NCBI GenBank assembly: GCA_002414665.1
Contig: DIAF01000045.1
Location: 52,838 to 116,837, forward strand
Length of the DNA: 64,000 nt
From: Halieaceae bacterium UBA5085
Lineage (GTDB): Bacteria > Pseudomonadota > Gammaproteobacteria > Pseudomonadales > Halieaceae
Direction: 5' to 3'
Shown here: piece by piece, positions 51,468 through 61,501 of the stretch
How positions within the stretch are numbered: position 1 is the stretch's first letter
Layout of the letters: each line of letters opens with the position of its first letter
Translations under genes and position numbers: made by a program
Notes under the pieces: generated by a model
What the model was told of the DNA's origin: nothing
The model's database searches: none
The model's input: the letters and a program-made list of their open reading frames with translations, nothing else

Positions 51468-53015
51468 TCAGTGAATGCCGTGCATCATCTTTTTCAACAG
51501 CGGAGCCAGCAGAAACTGCACCACCGCCACGCCGATGCCGACGTAGAACAGCGTGGTAAACAGTTCCGTGTAGGTGGCCAGCGCCGTCGCCACGTCACCA
51601 ACACCCGCCTGCAGGTCCAGTGCGGCGAGTTTCGAAAGCTGTGCCGCCACGTGTTGTGAGTAAGCGGTGGCGAGGAACCAGGCGCCCATCATGACGCCTA
51701 CAACACCGGGCACCGACAGTTTGGTGACTGCAGACAGGCCGACCGGCGACAGGCAGAGCTCGCCAGCGGTGTGCAGCAGGTAGGCGAGTACCATCCAGTA
51801 ACCGATGACCAGGCCGGCCTCATTGGGGGAGGCAGCGCCCACCACCAGGGCACCAAATCCGAGGCCGGCGAACCCGACGCCGAGGCCGAACTTCACCGGC
51901 GTAGAGGGTTCAATGCCGCGCCGTCCCATCACAGTCCACAGCCAGGCGAAAACCGGCGCCAGCATGAAGATGAAGAACGAATTGAAAAAGCCGAACTGGG
52001 AGGCGGTGAAATGAATGCCGAAGACGTTGCGATCCATTACCCGGTCAGCGTATAGCGTCATCGACGCGGCGCTTTGCTCGAACAGTGACCAGAACACGAC
52101 ACTGCAGATGGTCAGTGCAACCAGTACCAGCATGCGGCTGCGCTCTACGGGTTGGCATCGAAAGGTTATGAACCAGGCCAGGCCGAGCAGCACAATGACC
52201 GCTAGTACGTTGAGGAGCACACCCACTGCGCCGTGGAACTGCAGCATCTGCCAGGCGGCAACGACCCCGCCGGCTGCGCCCAGATATATCGCCCACTCCT
52301 TGTTCACACCCGGCAGAATACGCTCCTGCAGGCGTTCCGGCACGGGTGGTTCAGCGTAGCCGCGCAGGTGTTTCTGGCCGTGCAGGAAAGTGACCAGACC
52401 GAACAGCATGCCTATGCCGGCGACACCGAATCCGTAGCCCCAGCCATAGGTCACGCCCAGGTAGCCGCACACAAGTGTCGCCGTGAGTGCGCCGAGGTTG
52501 ATGCCCATGTAAAAGATGGTAAAGCCTGCATCCCGGCGGGGGTCGTCAATGGTGTAGAGGCGGCCGACAATCGTCGAAATGTTCGGCTTCAGGAAACCCA
52601 CACCGACTACAATCAGGGCCAGTGAAAAGTAGAAGACCTGCAGCGCCCGGTCGTCGCGGATGACCGTTTCACCCACCAGCCGTGCCTGTTCGCCCTCAAA
52701 GGCCATACCCAGATGGCCGAGCACCAGCAACAGCCCGCCAAATACCACCGATTTGCGCATGCCCAGGTAGCGATCGGCCAGTAGCCCGCCGATCACCGGC
52801 ATCGCATAGACGAGCGCTGCATAGCCTCCAAGGACTTCGAGGCCGTTGGCATCCGAAAACAGGTGGTACTTGGTGAGGTAGAGCAGCAGGAGGTATTTCA
52901 TGCCGTAGAACGAGAAACGCTCCCACAGCTCGGTGGCGAAGCAGACGTACAGCCCGCGGGGGTGCCCGAAAAAGGCGGTGTCGTCTGTTGGGGCGGGCGT
53001 TGTTGTTATTGTCAT
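51468..53015 (-). CDS. POT/PTR-family proton-dependent oligopeptide transporter
   Basis: 515 residues with about 14 membrane helices. The proton-binding ExxERFxYYG signature appears as ELWERFSFYGMKYLL (29-43). DRYLGMRKSVVFGG, GVGFLKPNISTIVG and YMGINLGA complete the PTR2 pattern. It imports di- or tripeptides with protons, complementing the opp system. The N-terminal Thr-rich segment is normal. Divergent from the M28 peptidase gene, which may supply peptides. Confidence 0.93.
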   Translation of the reverse strand: MTITTTPAPTDDTAFFGHPRGLYVCFATELWERFSFYGMKYLLLLYLTKYHLFSDANGLEVLGGYAALVYAMPVIGGLLADRYLGMRKSVVFGGLLLVLGHLGMAFEGEQARLVGETVIRDDRALQVFYFSLALIVVGVGFLKPNISTIVGRLYTIDDPRRDAGFTIFYMGINLGALTATLVCGYLGVTYGWGYGFGVAGIGMLFGLVTFLHGQKHLRGYAEPPVPERLQERILPGVNKEWAIYLGAAGGVVAAWQMLQFHGAVGVLLNVLAVIVLLGLAWFITFRCQPVERSRMLVLVALTICSVVFWSLFEQSAASMTLYADRVMDRNVFGIHFTASQFGFFNSFFIFMLAPVFAWLWTVMGRRGIEPSTPVKFGLGVGFAGLGFGALVVGAASPNEAGLVIGYWMVLAYLLHTAGELCLSPVGLSAVTKLSVPGVVGVMMGAWFLATAYSQHVAAQLSKLAALDLQAGVGDVATALATYTELFTTLFYVGIGVAVVQFLLAPLLKKMMHGIH

Positions 53016-53195
53016 TCCACGAGTTCCTGCTGGCGAGAGGCATTGGCTTGCGTTTGTGACGGGAGAATACCACTCCTGTTGGTCGTTTGCGCAGCCCCTC
53101 GTGCACAGGCGCTTGTCCCAACGCGACCACGTTCGTGCATGCTGAGAGCAAAGCGACTATGCTTTCCGCTTTCTGTTTCAATTGCTGGAGCTTTC

Positions 53196-54854
53196 ATGAG
53201 ATCACCACTCGCTTCCGTAACCGCCGTGTGTGGCTTGAGCGCCTGTTTCGCCTGGTCGTACGGCGTTGCGGCGCTCACCGTCGATGAGCAGGTTCAGAAG
53301 GACCTGCATTTCCATATCGCCGAGCTGGCACAGGATGCCTATGCGGGGCGAGAGCCCGGCACTCCCGGCGAGGAGATGACCATCGACTGGCTGGTCGAAC
53401 ACTTTGCCGCGCTAGGCGCAAGCCCGGGCAACGGTGACAGCTGGCTGCAGGAAGTGGCCATCACGGCCGTGACGACGGATCCCGCGGCGGTATTGGCGAT
53501 CCGTGGTGAAGTTTTCAATGCTGACTGGTCCTACGGCGAGCAGATGATGGTGGCCACGCAGCAGCAGGTGGCCAGCACCGGCATCGAAGACTCCGAGCTG
53601 ATCTTCGTCGGCTACGGGATCAATGCGCCGGAGCGTGGCTGGAACGATTACGCCGATATTGATGTGCGGGGAAAAACGGTGGTCATACTGATCAATGACC
53701 CGGGCTTCGCAACCCAGGACCCGACCCTGTTCAACGGCAATGCCATGACCTACTACGGGCGCTGGGACTATAAGTACGCAGAGGCGGCGCGGCAGGGCGC
53801 TGCGGCCGCCCTGATCGTGCATGAAACCGATGCCGCCGCCTACCCCTGGGAGGTGGTGCGCAACAGCTGGTCGGGCGCCAAGATCGGTCTTACCGCGGAA
53901 AATCGTCACCGCGACAAGCTGGCAGTGGAGGGCTGGATTCCCCTGGAGCAGGCGCAGGCATTGTTCGCCGCGGCGGGTCGCGACTATGTGCAAGACAAGG
54001 CTGCTGCAGCCAGGGTTGGCTTCCGGGCGCTGCCCTTGCCCGCGTTGACCGCCTCGGTCACGCTGAACAATACCCTCGCCGATCGCATGTCCCATAATGT
54101 TGCGGCATTGATTCCGGGTTCCAGCCACCCCGACGAGGTGATTATCTACACCGCGCACTGGGATCATCTGGGTGTGCGCCCCGCCGATGACGGTGACAAT
54201 ATCTACAACGGCGCCAGTGACAACGCGTCGGGTGTGGCGGGGCTGCTCGCGCTGGCGCGGCAGTTCCGCCAGGAGGGGGCCCGGCCCGAGCGCTCCCTGC
54301 TGTTCCTCGCGGTGACGGCAGAAGAGTCGGGACTCCTGGGTTCAAAGTATTACGCGCAGAATCCCCTGTTCCCACCTGAGAAAACCGTTGCCAACTTTAA
54401 TATGGACAACATCGCCGCCGGGAATCTCGGGCGTACCCGTGATGTGGCGGTGGTGGGGTATGGCAACAGCGAGTTGGAGGATTACCTGATACGCGCCGCC
54501 CAGCGACAGGGTCGGGTTGTGGTGCAGGAGCCGTATCCGGAAAAGGGTTCCTACTACCGCTCCGATCATTTCTCACTCGCGCAGGTGGGCATTCCGGCAC
54601 TTTATCTCACCAATGCCACGGACAGCGTCGAGCATGGCAAGGCCTGGGGTGATGCCCGGTTGCGCGATTACGTCGCCAATCACTACCACAAGCCTTCCGA
54701 CGAGTATGACCCCGCCTGGGATTTGAGCGGCGCCGCCCAGGAAGTCCTGTTGCTGCTGGAGATGGGCCGGGAGCTGGCCTCCAACCGCGATTTCCCCGAG
54801 TGGCGCGATGGGGTGGAGTTCAAGGCGGCGCGCGAGGCGTCGCTGGCAAAGTAG
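53196..54854 (+). CDS. M28-family exported metallopeptidase with PA domain
   Basis: 552 residues from ATG 53196, preceded by GGAG (53187-53190). A Sec signal covers about 1-27. A PA domain is inserted around 100-235. The zinc-aminopeptidase core has AHWDHLG, ASDNASGVAG, AEESGLLGS and the last His in NHYHKPSDEY, giving the five M28 metal ligands. It probably trims peptides in the periplasm. Next to it, on the other strand, is the POT importer, a logical partner. It ends one base before the peroxidase gene on the opposite strand. Confidence 0.93.
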   Translation: MRSPLASVTAVCGLSACFAWSYGVAALTVDEQVQKDLHFHIAELAQDAYAGREPGTPGEEMTIDWLVEHFAALGASPGNGDSWLQEVAITAVTTDPAAVLAIRGEVFNADWSYGEQMMVATQQQVASTGIEDSELIFVGYGINAPERGWNDYADIDVRGKTVVILINDPGFATQDPTLFNGNAMTYYGRWDYKYAEAARQGAAAALIVHETDAAAYPWEVVRNSWSGAKIGLTAENRHRDKLAVEGWIPLEQAQALFAAAGRDYVQDKAAAARVGFRALPLPALTASVTLNNTLADRMSHNVAALIPGSSHPDEVIIYTAHWDHLGVRPADDGDNIYNGASDNASGVAGLLALARQFRQEGARPERSLLFLAVTAEESGLLGSKYYAQNPLFPPEKTVANFNMDNIAAGNLGRTRDVAVVGYGNSELEDYLIRAAQRQGRVVVQEPYPEKGSYYRSDHFSLAQVGIPALYLTNATDSVEHGKAWGDARLRDYVANHYHKPSDEYDPAWDLSGAAQEVLLLLEMGRELASNRDFPEWRDGVEFKAAREASLAK

Positions 54855-54855
54855 G

Positions 54856-55932
54856 TCAGTGTCCGCTGCCGCGTTGCCACAGCAGGTCCGGCTTCGGGGT
54901 TTCCGCGGTACTGGGCGGTAGCAGCGGGTAGCTGACCCGGGGCGGCTCGCCACTCAGCGACGCCAGGAAGGCCGTTATCTCACGGATTTCCTGCGTGTCC
55001 AGCTCCGCCCCCAGCTGCGAGCGGCCCATGATGGCCACGGCTTCCTCCAGGCTCCAGACCGCGCCGGAGTGAAAGTAGGGGGCGGTCAGCGCGACGTTGC
55101 GCAGCGGTGCCGCGCGGAAGACGTACTCATCCGAGGCGGTGCGGGTGACAGCAAAGCGCCCCTTGTCGCCCACCGGCAGGATGTCGGCGCCCGGCTTGGT
55201 AATGAGACCGAACGGGAAATAGTGTTGTCCGCCGAAGTTCACCCCGGTGTGACAGGCGGCACAGCCCTTGTCCATGAATAGCGCCAGGCCGGATTTCTGC
55301 TCATCGCTCAGGGCCGCATCGTCGCCCAGCAGATACCTGTCGAAGGCAGAGCCGGGTGTGGTCAGGGTGGTTTCAAAGGCCTCGATGGCCAGCGCCATGT
55401 TCTCGAAACTGACCGGATCCGGTTCGCCGGGAAAGGCCCTGCGGAAGCGCTCAACGTAGGCCGGCATGCTGTTCAGCGTGGCGGTTACCCGCTCGGGTGT
55501 GCTGCTCATCTCGACGCTCGCCTGCACCGGGCCCTTGGCCTGCTCTGCGAGATCGGCAGCGCGGCCATCCCAGAACTGTGCGGCGTTGAAGACCGCATTG
55601 AATACAGTGGGCGAGTTGCGCGGCCCACGCTGCCAGCCATGCCCAATGGATGTGGGTAGATAGTCGTGGCCGCCGAACCCCACATTGTGGCAGGTGTTGC
55701 AGCTGATCAGGTGACTGGCTGAAAGTCTGGGCTCGAAGAACAGCATCTTGCCCAGTTCAACTTGGTCTTCGTTCAGCGACCGGCCTGCATGGGCCCCGTC
55801 TGCGGGAATCGGATTGAACAGATCATTGGCGCGATCGCGCAGTGGCTCCGCACCGGTACAGGGAATCAGCATGAGTCCGGCGAGCAGGATTACAGTCGCA
55901 GGGACTGCCCGGTAGGTGGATACAGGCGGCAT
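54856..55932 (-). CDS. Di-haem cytochrome c peroxidase / MauG-family protein
   Basis: 358 residues with an export signal (about 1-28). Two haem c sites are present: CNTCH at 78-82 and CAACH at 224-228. These match bacterial di-haem peroxidases that reduce H2O2 in the periplasm, or related MauG-type enzymes. GVGFGGHDYLPTSIGHGWQRGPRN-type text surrounds the first haem. It is the last of a minus-strand run after an SDR and a Dus gene. A peroxidase role is the simplest reading. Confidence 0.93.
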   Translation of the reverse strand: MPPVSTYRAVPATVILLAGLMLIPCTGAEPLRDRANDLFNPIPADGAHAGRSLNEDQVELGKMLFFEPRLSASHLISCNTCHNVGFGGHDYLPTSIGHGWQRGPRNSPTVFNAVFNAAQFWDGRAADLAEQAKGPVQASVEMSSTPERVTATLNSMPAYVERFRRAFPGEPDPVSFENMALAIEAFETTLTTPGSAFDRYLLGDDAALSDEQKSGLALFMDKGCAACHTGVNFGGQHYFPFGLITKPGADILPVGDKGRFAVTRTASDEYVFRAAPLRNVALTAPYFHSGAVWSLEEAVAIMGRSQLGAELDTQEIREITAFLASLSGEPPRVSYPLLPPSTAETPKPDLLWQRGSGH

Positions 55933-56026
55933 GGTCGTTCCTCACTGTGTTCTGTGTGAGAGCCATAGTGGGGGCGCCTGCGGGCGCGGGCAAGTGTATC
56001 GCCACCCGCGCTTGATGCAGATCAAA

Positions 56027-56785
56027 TCAGCGGCGCGTGATGGTAAATGGAGACCACGACTGACTCACGGGCATCAGTTCCAGTGCGTTGACATTGAGGT
56101 GCGGCGGGAGTGTTGCCAGCCAGAACACAGTCTCGGCAATGTCCTCCGGCTGTATCGGGTCGGCTCCCGCGTACAACGCGTCATAGGCAGCCTGGTCGCC
56201 GCCGGTGCGTACCAGTGTGAATTCGCTCTCCGAAAGCCCCGGCGCGAGACAGCTGACCCGCACGCCGCTGCCCTGCAGGTCGCTGCGCAGCGCCAGTGAA
56301 AACTGCTCCACGAAGGCCTTGCTGCCGCAGTACACATTGCCGCCGGGATAGGGCCAGTGGCCGGCGACAGAGCCGATATTGATGATGCTGGTCCCCCTCC
56401 CGCGAGCCACCAGTCGCGGCAGCAGGGCGTGGGTTACCGTGGTCAGGCCCTTGATGTTAGTGTCGATCATGCGGTGCCACTGCTCCAGATCGCAGTCCTG
56501 GGCCGGAGCAGTGCCCAAAGCAAGCCCTGCATTGTTGACCAGGGCATGCACATCGCTGAAGGGCTCGGGCAGCGCGGCCACTGCCGCCTGCACCGCTGCC
56601 GTGTCCCGAACATCAAGGCACACACTGTGTACGGCACACCGGGTTCCAAGTTCGGCCTGCAGTGCGTCCAGCCGCTCAAGACGACGGCCGCCAAGAACGA
56701 GGTTCCAGCCTGCCTCGGCGAATCGACGCGCGCAGGCGCGGCCAAAGCCAGAGGTGGCGCCAGTGATGAAAACGGTGTTGGGCAT
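56027..56785 (-). CDS. Short-chain dehydrogenase, YdfG-like
   Basis: 252-residue SDR. The cofactor loop TGATSGFGRA is at 8-17, the NNAG motif at about 88-91, and the catalytic Ser and YxxxK occur in GSVAGHWPYPGGNVYCGSK. E. coli YdfG (3-hydroxy acid dehydrogenase) is the closest type I recognise, using NADP. It is flanked by the Dus gene 30 bases upstream and the peroxidase gene 94 bases downstream. Confidence 0.9.
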   Translation of the reverse strand: MPNTVFITGATSGFGRACARRFAEAGWNLVLGGRRLERLDALQAELGTRCAVHSVCLDVRDTAAVQAAVAALPEPFSDVHALVNNAGLALGTAPAQDCDLEQWHRMIDTNIKGLTTVTHALLPRLVARGRGTSIINIGSVAGHWPYPGGNVYCGSKAFVEQFSLALRSDLQGSGVRVSCLAPGLSESEFTLVRTGGDQAAYDALYAGADPIQPEDIAETVFWLATLPPHLNVNALELMPVSQSWSPFTITRR

Positions 56786-56815
56786 AAGCTAAACCTGTCT
56801 CTGAATGATGCCACC

Positions 56816-57796
56816 TCAGGCGGCGACGGCGCGCGCCTGGACCCGGGCGGGCGTGTGGTTGCGGATGACCGCGCAGATCGCCTGCGGGTCGTTAAGCCGT
56901 TTGATGTCTGCAAACAGTGCTGCCGCCTGCGGGTAATAGTGACGCAGGTAACCCAGCCATTGCTTGACCGGCCCCGCAGCATGCCGTTCCGCGCACTCCA
57001 GGCGTTTCTGCTGCGCGAAGCCTTGCAGCAGGTCGGCGACATCCAGCCAGTCCAGCGCCGGGGTTTCGACGCCATCGGCGGCGGCCCGCACCAAGCGAGG
57101 CAGATCGGGTCGACAGAGTACGCCCCGGCCCAGCATGAGGTCCTCGCAGCGGCTGGCCTCGCGCGCACGATAGCTGTCATCGGGGCTCCAGATTTCGCCG
57201 TTGGCGATGACCGGGAAGTCCACCAGTTCAACCGCCCGTGCAATTTCGTCCCACCAGGCTGGCGGTTTGTAGCCATCGCTGCGGGTGCGCGCGTGAATGG
57301 CGAGTTCGTTCACTCCGGCATCGGCCAGCGCGCGAACATTGTCGAGAAACGGCGACCGGTCTTCGAAGCCCAGCCGAATCTTGGCCGTGACCGGGATGTC
57401 GGCGGGCACCGCCCGGCGTACGGCGGCTGCAATGGAGCCCACGCGCAGCGGTTCCCGCAGCAACACGGCGCCGCCGTCAGAGCGGTTGACGGTCTTTGCC
57501 GGGCAGCCGAAGTTGATGTCGATGCCGGGAGCGCCGAGTTCCGCGGCCCGCACCGCGTTGTCTGCCATCGGCTGCGCCTGTCCGCCCAGTAACTGCAAGA
57601 ACACGGGTACCCCGGCCGGGGTTTTACCGCCCTGGCGCAGTTCCGGGCAGAGGCGATGGAAGACCCGGGGCGGCAGCAGGCGGTCGCTGACCCGCACGAA
57701 TTCAGTGACGCAGCGGTCCAGTCCACCGATCTGCGTCAGCAGAGCGCGCATGCCGGCATCGATAACGCCTTCCATGGGGGCGAGAATCAGTCGCAC
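56816..57796 (-). CDS. dusC: tRNA-dihydrouridine synthase, DusC-like
   Basis: FMN enzyme reducing a uridine in the tRNA D loop. 326 residues from GTG 57796, which gives MRLILAPMEGVID and has GGAGA upstream; the longer frame adds 14 unsupported residues. The catalytic Cys is in NFGCPAKTVNRSDGGA and the FMN region in VIANGEIWS. GCPAKTVNRSDGGAVLL points to DusC (position 16) rather than DusA or DusB. Confidence 0.9.
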   Translation of the reverse strand: MRLILAPMEGVIDAGMRALLTQIGGLDRCVTEFVRVSDRLLPPRVFHRLCPELRQGGKTPAGVPVFLQLLGGQAQPMADNAVRAAELGAPGIDINFGCPAKTVNRSDGGAVLLREPLRVGSIAAAVRRAVPADIPVTAKIRLGFEDRSPFLDNVRALADAGVNELAIHARTRSDGYKPPAWWDEIARAVELVDFPVIANGEIWSPDDSYRAREASRCEDLMLGRGVLCRPDLPRLVRAAADGVETPALDWLDVADLLQGFAQQKRLECAERHAAGPVKQWLGYLRHYYPQAAALFADIKRLNDPQAICAVIRNHTPARVQARAVAA

Positions 57797-57942
57797 ATCA
57801 AGTCTCCGGTTAACGCGGCAGTATAACGCTGCAGGCACTGACGGTTAAGCCCGTGCGTACTGCCGACCCGGCGTATTGCCCGTTGGCACCTCACCGGCAA
57901 GATGATTTATGATGCGCTCTGAATCTGACGCTGGAAGCGAGT

Positions 57943-58218
57943 GTGCGCGAAGACGAGCTTTTTATGCAGGGCGTGGAGTTGATGCTGTTTGGTGTCAGCG
58001 CCGTGGTAATTTTTCTCTCCTTGCTGGTCTTGGTCATCGGGCTCGCATCGCGCGTGATTCTGCGTTTTTTTCCGGAACCCGCACCGGCAGTGCCCCAGCG
58101 GCACGGCCGAACTGCGTCCGGCACAGTGGTGCCTGACGCACAGTCACTGGATGCAGAACGAGTGGCGGTGATTGCTGCCGCTGTGCATCAACACCGCCAA
58201 CGCCGCCGCACCGGCTGA
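57943..58218 (+). CDS. oadG: Oxaloacetate decarboxylase gamma subunit OadG
   Basis: 91-residue subunit with one N-terminal membrane helix (about 10-32, LMLFGVSAVVIFLSLLVLVIGLAS) and a soluble His-rich tail (AAAVHQHRQRRR). It assembles the Na+-pump complex with OadA and OadB. GTG 57943 has GGAAG upstream and gives the usual OadG opening; ATG 57964 is an alternative. Divergent from dusC. Confidence 0.88.
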   Translation: MREDELFMQGVELMLFGVSAVVIFLSLLVLVIGLASRVILRFFPEPAPAVPQRHGRTASGTVVPDAQSLDAERVAVIAAAVHQHRQRRRTG

Positions 58219-58241
58219 GGCTTTCCCAGGAGAGACACCGC

Positions 58242-60086
58242 ATGGCTGAGAATAAGCGCCCTCTGGGCATCACCGACGTGGTTCTGCGCGATGGCAACCA
58301 GTCACTGCTGGCGACACGGGTGCGGCTGGAAGACATGTTGCCGGTCGCTGCGGAGCTGGATACCGTCGGTTTCTGGTCGGTGGAAACCTGGGGCGGGGCG
58401 ACCTTCGACGCCTGTATCCGTTACCTGGGAGAGGATCCCTGGGAGCGCATTCGCGAATTCAAAAAAGCCATGCCCAACACGCGCCAGCAAATGCTGCTGC
58501 GTGGCCAGAACATACTCGGCTACAGACACTACGCAGATGATGTCGTGGAGCGCTTCGTGGAACGGGCCGCCAGCAACGGTGTGGATGTATTTCGCGTGTT
58601 CGATGCCATGAATGACATGCGGAACATCGAGGTGGCGCTGAAGGCGGTGAAAGCTGTCGAACGCCATGCCCAGGGCACCATTTCCTATACCCTGAGCCCC
58701 GTGCACACGCTGGAAGCCTGGGTAGACCAGGGCAAGCGCATCGAAGATATGGGCGCCGATTCCATTGCCATTAAAGATATGGCGGGGCTGTTACGCCCCT
58801 ACACGGGGTACGAACTGGTGCGCCGGCTCAAGGAGAGCTGCGACATCCCCATTCACATGCAGTGTCACGCCACAACCGGTCTGTCCACTGCGACCATATT
58901 GAAGTGCGTGGAGGCGGGCATCGACAACGTGGATACCTCCATCTCGTCGATGTCGATGACCTACGGACACTCGCCCACGGAGTCCGTTGTCGCGATACTG
59001 CAGGGTACCGACCGGGATACCGGTCTCGACCTGGAAAAGCTGGCGGACATCGCCAACTACTTTCGCGGCGTGCGCAAGAAATACGCGGCTTTTGAGGGGT
59101 CGCTGCGGGGCGTGGACGCGCGCATTCTTGTCGCCCAGGTTCCGGGCGGTATGCTGACCAACATGGAAAACCAGCTTCGAGAGCAGGGCGCGCTGGATCG
59201 CATGGACGAAGTGCTGGAGGAGATCCCCAGAGTACGAGAGGACCTGGGCTTCATTCCGCTGGTCACCCCCACCTCGCAGATTGTGGGTACCCAGGCCGTG
59301 CTCAACGTGCTCACCGGCGAGCGTTACAAGTCCATATCGCGCGAAACTGCCGGTGTGCTCAAGGGTGAGTACGGCGCTACCCCGGCAGCGGTCAACGCCG
59401 AACTGCAGCAGCGGGTTCTTGAGGGCAAGGAGGTGATCACCTGCCGCCCGGCGGATCTGCTGGAGCCGGAACTGGATGCACTGTCTGCCGAGTTGCGCGC
59501 GCTTGCGGAGGAGAAGGGCATCACCCTGGCGAGCGGCGAACAGGCCGTTGACGACGTCCTGACCTATGCCCTGTTTCCCCAGATTGGCCTGCGCTTCCTC
59601 GAACACCGGGGCGACCCTGCGGCCTTCGAACCTGCGCCGGTGGCAGCGCCCTCTGCCCAGGGGAAACAGCCCCCGGCCAAGGCGAAAGAGAAGGGGAAAG
59701 AGCCCTTGGCCGCGGGTGACGCTGCCGCTGACGCGGGTGTGTACACGGTGCGAGTAAATGGGCAATCCTACGTAGTGGAGGTCAGTGCCGGTGGCGTGCT
59801 TGAGAATGTGCGTGAATCAGCGTCGCCCGTCCCCGTCGGCAGGCCAGCTTCCGGACCAGCCGCCGTGGCAGACGGCGCCCCGGTGCCGGCGCCGTTGGCC
59901 GGCAACATCTTCAAGGTGAGTGTGCAGGTGGGTGACCGGGTCACCGCGGGCCAGGTCATCGTGCTGCTGGAGGCCATGAAGATGGAGACGGAAGTGCGTG
60001 CACCGCAGGACGGCACGGTCGCGAGTGTTGACGTCAAGGTTGGCGATGTCGTCGCGGTTGGCGACACACTGATCACCCTGGCCTGA
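58242..60086 (+). CDS. oadA: Oxaloacetate decarboxylase alpha subunit OadA
   Basis: 614 residues. The carboxyltransferase domain opens with ITDVVLRDGNQSLLATR and has the metal and biotin-site segments DSIAIKDMAGLLRPY and MQCHATTGLST. A proline-alanine-rich linker (about 465-500) leads to a biotinyl domain with Lys580 in EAMKMETEV. It splits carboxyl from oxaloacetate to biotin. The gene lies 23 bases after oadG and 5 before oadB. Confidence 0.96.
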   Translation: MAENKRPLGITDVVLRDGNQSLLATRVRLEDMLPVAAELDTVGFWSVETWGGATFDACIRYLGEDPWERIREFKKAMPNTRQQMLLRGQNILGYRHYADDVVERFVERAASNGVDVFRVFDAMNDMRNIEVALKAVKAVERHAQGTISYTLSPVHTLEAWVDQGKRIEDMGADSIAIKDMAGLLRPYTGYELVRRLKESCDIPIHMQCHATTGLSTATILKCVEAGIDNVDTSISSMSMTYGHSPTESVVAILQGTDRDTGLDLEKLADIANYFRGVRKKYAAFEGSLRGVDARILVAQVPGGMLTNMENQLREQGALDRMDEVLEEIPRVREDLGFIPLVTPTSQIVGTQAVLNVLTGERYKSISRETAGVLKGEYGATPAAVNAELQQRVLEGKEVITCRPADLLEPELDALSAELRALAEEKGITLASGEQAVDDVLTYALFPQIGLRFLEHRGDPAAFEPAPVAAPSAQGKQPPAKAKEKGKEPLAAGDAAADAGVYTVRVNGQSYVVEVSAGGVLENVRESASPVPVGRPASGPAAVADGAPVPAPLAGNIFKVSVQVGDRVTAGQVIVLLEAMKMETEVRAPQDGTVASVDVKVGDVVAVGDTLITLA

Positions 60087-60091
60087 CGCCG

Positions 60092-61396
60092 ATGGAGAAC
60101 CTGTTGCGTCTGTGGGACTCCACCGGACTGGCTCATTTCGAGGTGGGTCAGGTGGTGATGATAGGCATTGGCCTGCTGTTGCTCTTCCTGGCCATTCGCA
60201 AGCAGTTCGAGCCGCTGTTGCTGGTACCCATTGGTTTCGGTGGCGTGCTCGCCAACATTCCCGGGGCCGGCCTCGCGTATTCCGCGGCGGAAAATGCGCT
60301 GCACAGTACGGACCCTGTTGTCCTCGCGGAGATGGCGCGGCTGTTGGGGCAGTCGGCGGCCGACGACGCAGAGTCCCTGCTGCGCGCGCTTGGCCTCGCC
60401 GCGCCTGCGCTGCAAATGGCAGCCCAGAGCGCTGCAGAAGCCTCAGGTTTCAGTGACGGCATGCTATACACGTTTTACAGTGTGGCGATTGCCAGCGGCG
60501 TTGCGCCCCTGGTGATTTTTATGGGGGTGGGTGCCATGACCGATTTCGGTCCACTGCTGGCCAACCCACGCACTCTGTTCCTTGGCGCTGCCGCCCAGTT
60601 CGGTATTTTCGCCACCGTGCTTGGGGCGGTTGGCTTGAGTGCGCTGGGGGTTATGGACTTCAGTCTGGCGGACGCCGCTGCCATTGGCATCATCGGCGGA
60701 GCTGATGGCCCTACGGCGATCTATGTCGCCAGCCTGCTGGCACCCGATCTCCTCGGGCCGATCGCTGTCGCGGCCTATTCCTACATGGCACTGGTGCCCC
60801 TGATCCAGCCACCGATCATGCGCGCCCTCACCACCCAGGCGGAACGTGAGATCGTTATGACACAGCTGCGCCAGGTGTCACAGCGGGAGAAAATCGTGTT
60901 TCCCCTCATGCTGCTCATCCTGGTGGCGCTCTTGCTGCCGGCGGCGGCGCCGCTGCTCGGCATGTTTTGTTTCGGCAACCTGATGAAAGAGTGTGGTGTG
61001 GTCAAGCGCCTGAGCGATGCTGCGCAAAATGCGCTGATCAACATCACCACCATCTTCCTCGGCCTGTCGGTGGGGTCCAAGCTGGTTGCTGACAAGTTTC
61101 TGGATATCGAGACCCTGGGCATCATGTTGCTTGGCGTTCTTGCTTTCGCCATTGGTACGGCCTCTGGCGTGCTGATCGCGAAGCTGATGAACCGGTTTGG
61201 CAGTCATCCGCTCAATCCGCTGATCGGTTCCGCGGGTGTTTCCGCGGTGCCGATGGCGGCCAGGGTCAGCAACCGCCTGGGTTTGGAGGCCAACCCGAGC
61301 AACTATCTGCTGATGCATGCGATGGGTCCCAATGTCGCCGGGGTTATCGGCTCGGCAGTGGCGGCGGGCGTGATGATCAGCCTGGTCGGCGGCTAG
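60092..61396 (+). CDS. oadB: Oxaloacetate decarboxylase beta subunit OadB (Na+ pump)
   Basis: 434 residues with about nine membrane helices. GIIGGADGPTAIYVASLLAP contains the conserved Asp of the Na+ channel, and GSHPLNPLIGSAGVSAVPMAA is also typical. It couples decarboxylation of carboxybiotin to Na+ export, fitting a marine habitat. A predicted inserted stretch of about 40 residues (80-120, EMARLLGQSAADDAESLL) is longer than in compact OadB forms but is common in gammaproteobacteria. Confidence 0.95.
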   Translation: MENLLRLWDSTGLAHFEVGQVVMIGIGLLLLFLAIRKQFEPLLLVPIGFGGVLANIPGAGLAYSAAENALHSTDPVVLAEMARLLGQSAADDAESLLRALGLAAPALQMAAQSAAEASGFSDGMLYTFYSVAIASGVAPLVIFMGVGAMTDFGPLLANPRTLFLGAAAQFGIFATVLGAVGLSALGVMDFSLADAAAIGIIGGADGPTAIYVASLLAPDLLGPIAVAAYSYMALVPLIQPPIMRALTTQAEREIVMTQLRQVSQREKIVFPLMLLILVALLLPAAAPLLGMFCFGNLMKECGVVKRLSDAAQNALINITTIFLGLSVGSKLVADKFLDIETLGIMLLGVLAFAIGTASGVLIAKLMNRFGSHPLNPLIGSAGVSAVPMAARVSNRLGLEANPSNYLLMHAMGPNVAGVIGSAVAAGVMISLVGG

Positions 61397-61501
61397 GCAG
61401 CGTCCGCTGGCCTGGCTTTGCCCCGGCGGCAGCCCGGAATTGGTGCGCGCAGGATTAATTTTGTACACTGCGCGCTTGTGAACTGGTGAGTCTGAGAGCG
61501 C
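61397..61501. other. Upstream region of accA with candidate -10
   Basis: Holds TTTTGTACACTG (61459-61470), the same 12-mer as before the acyl-CoA synthetase gene at 35.9 kb. TACACT in it could be a -10 box, with TTGGTG 18 bases upstream. No terminator with a U tract for oadB is apparent. Confidence 0.35.

Noticed and set aside
49916..51559. 547-codon open frame on the plus strand
   Set aside because: Antisense to the unknown membrane protein and the saccharopine-like reductase; no domain or ribosome site.
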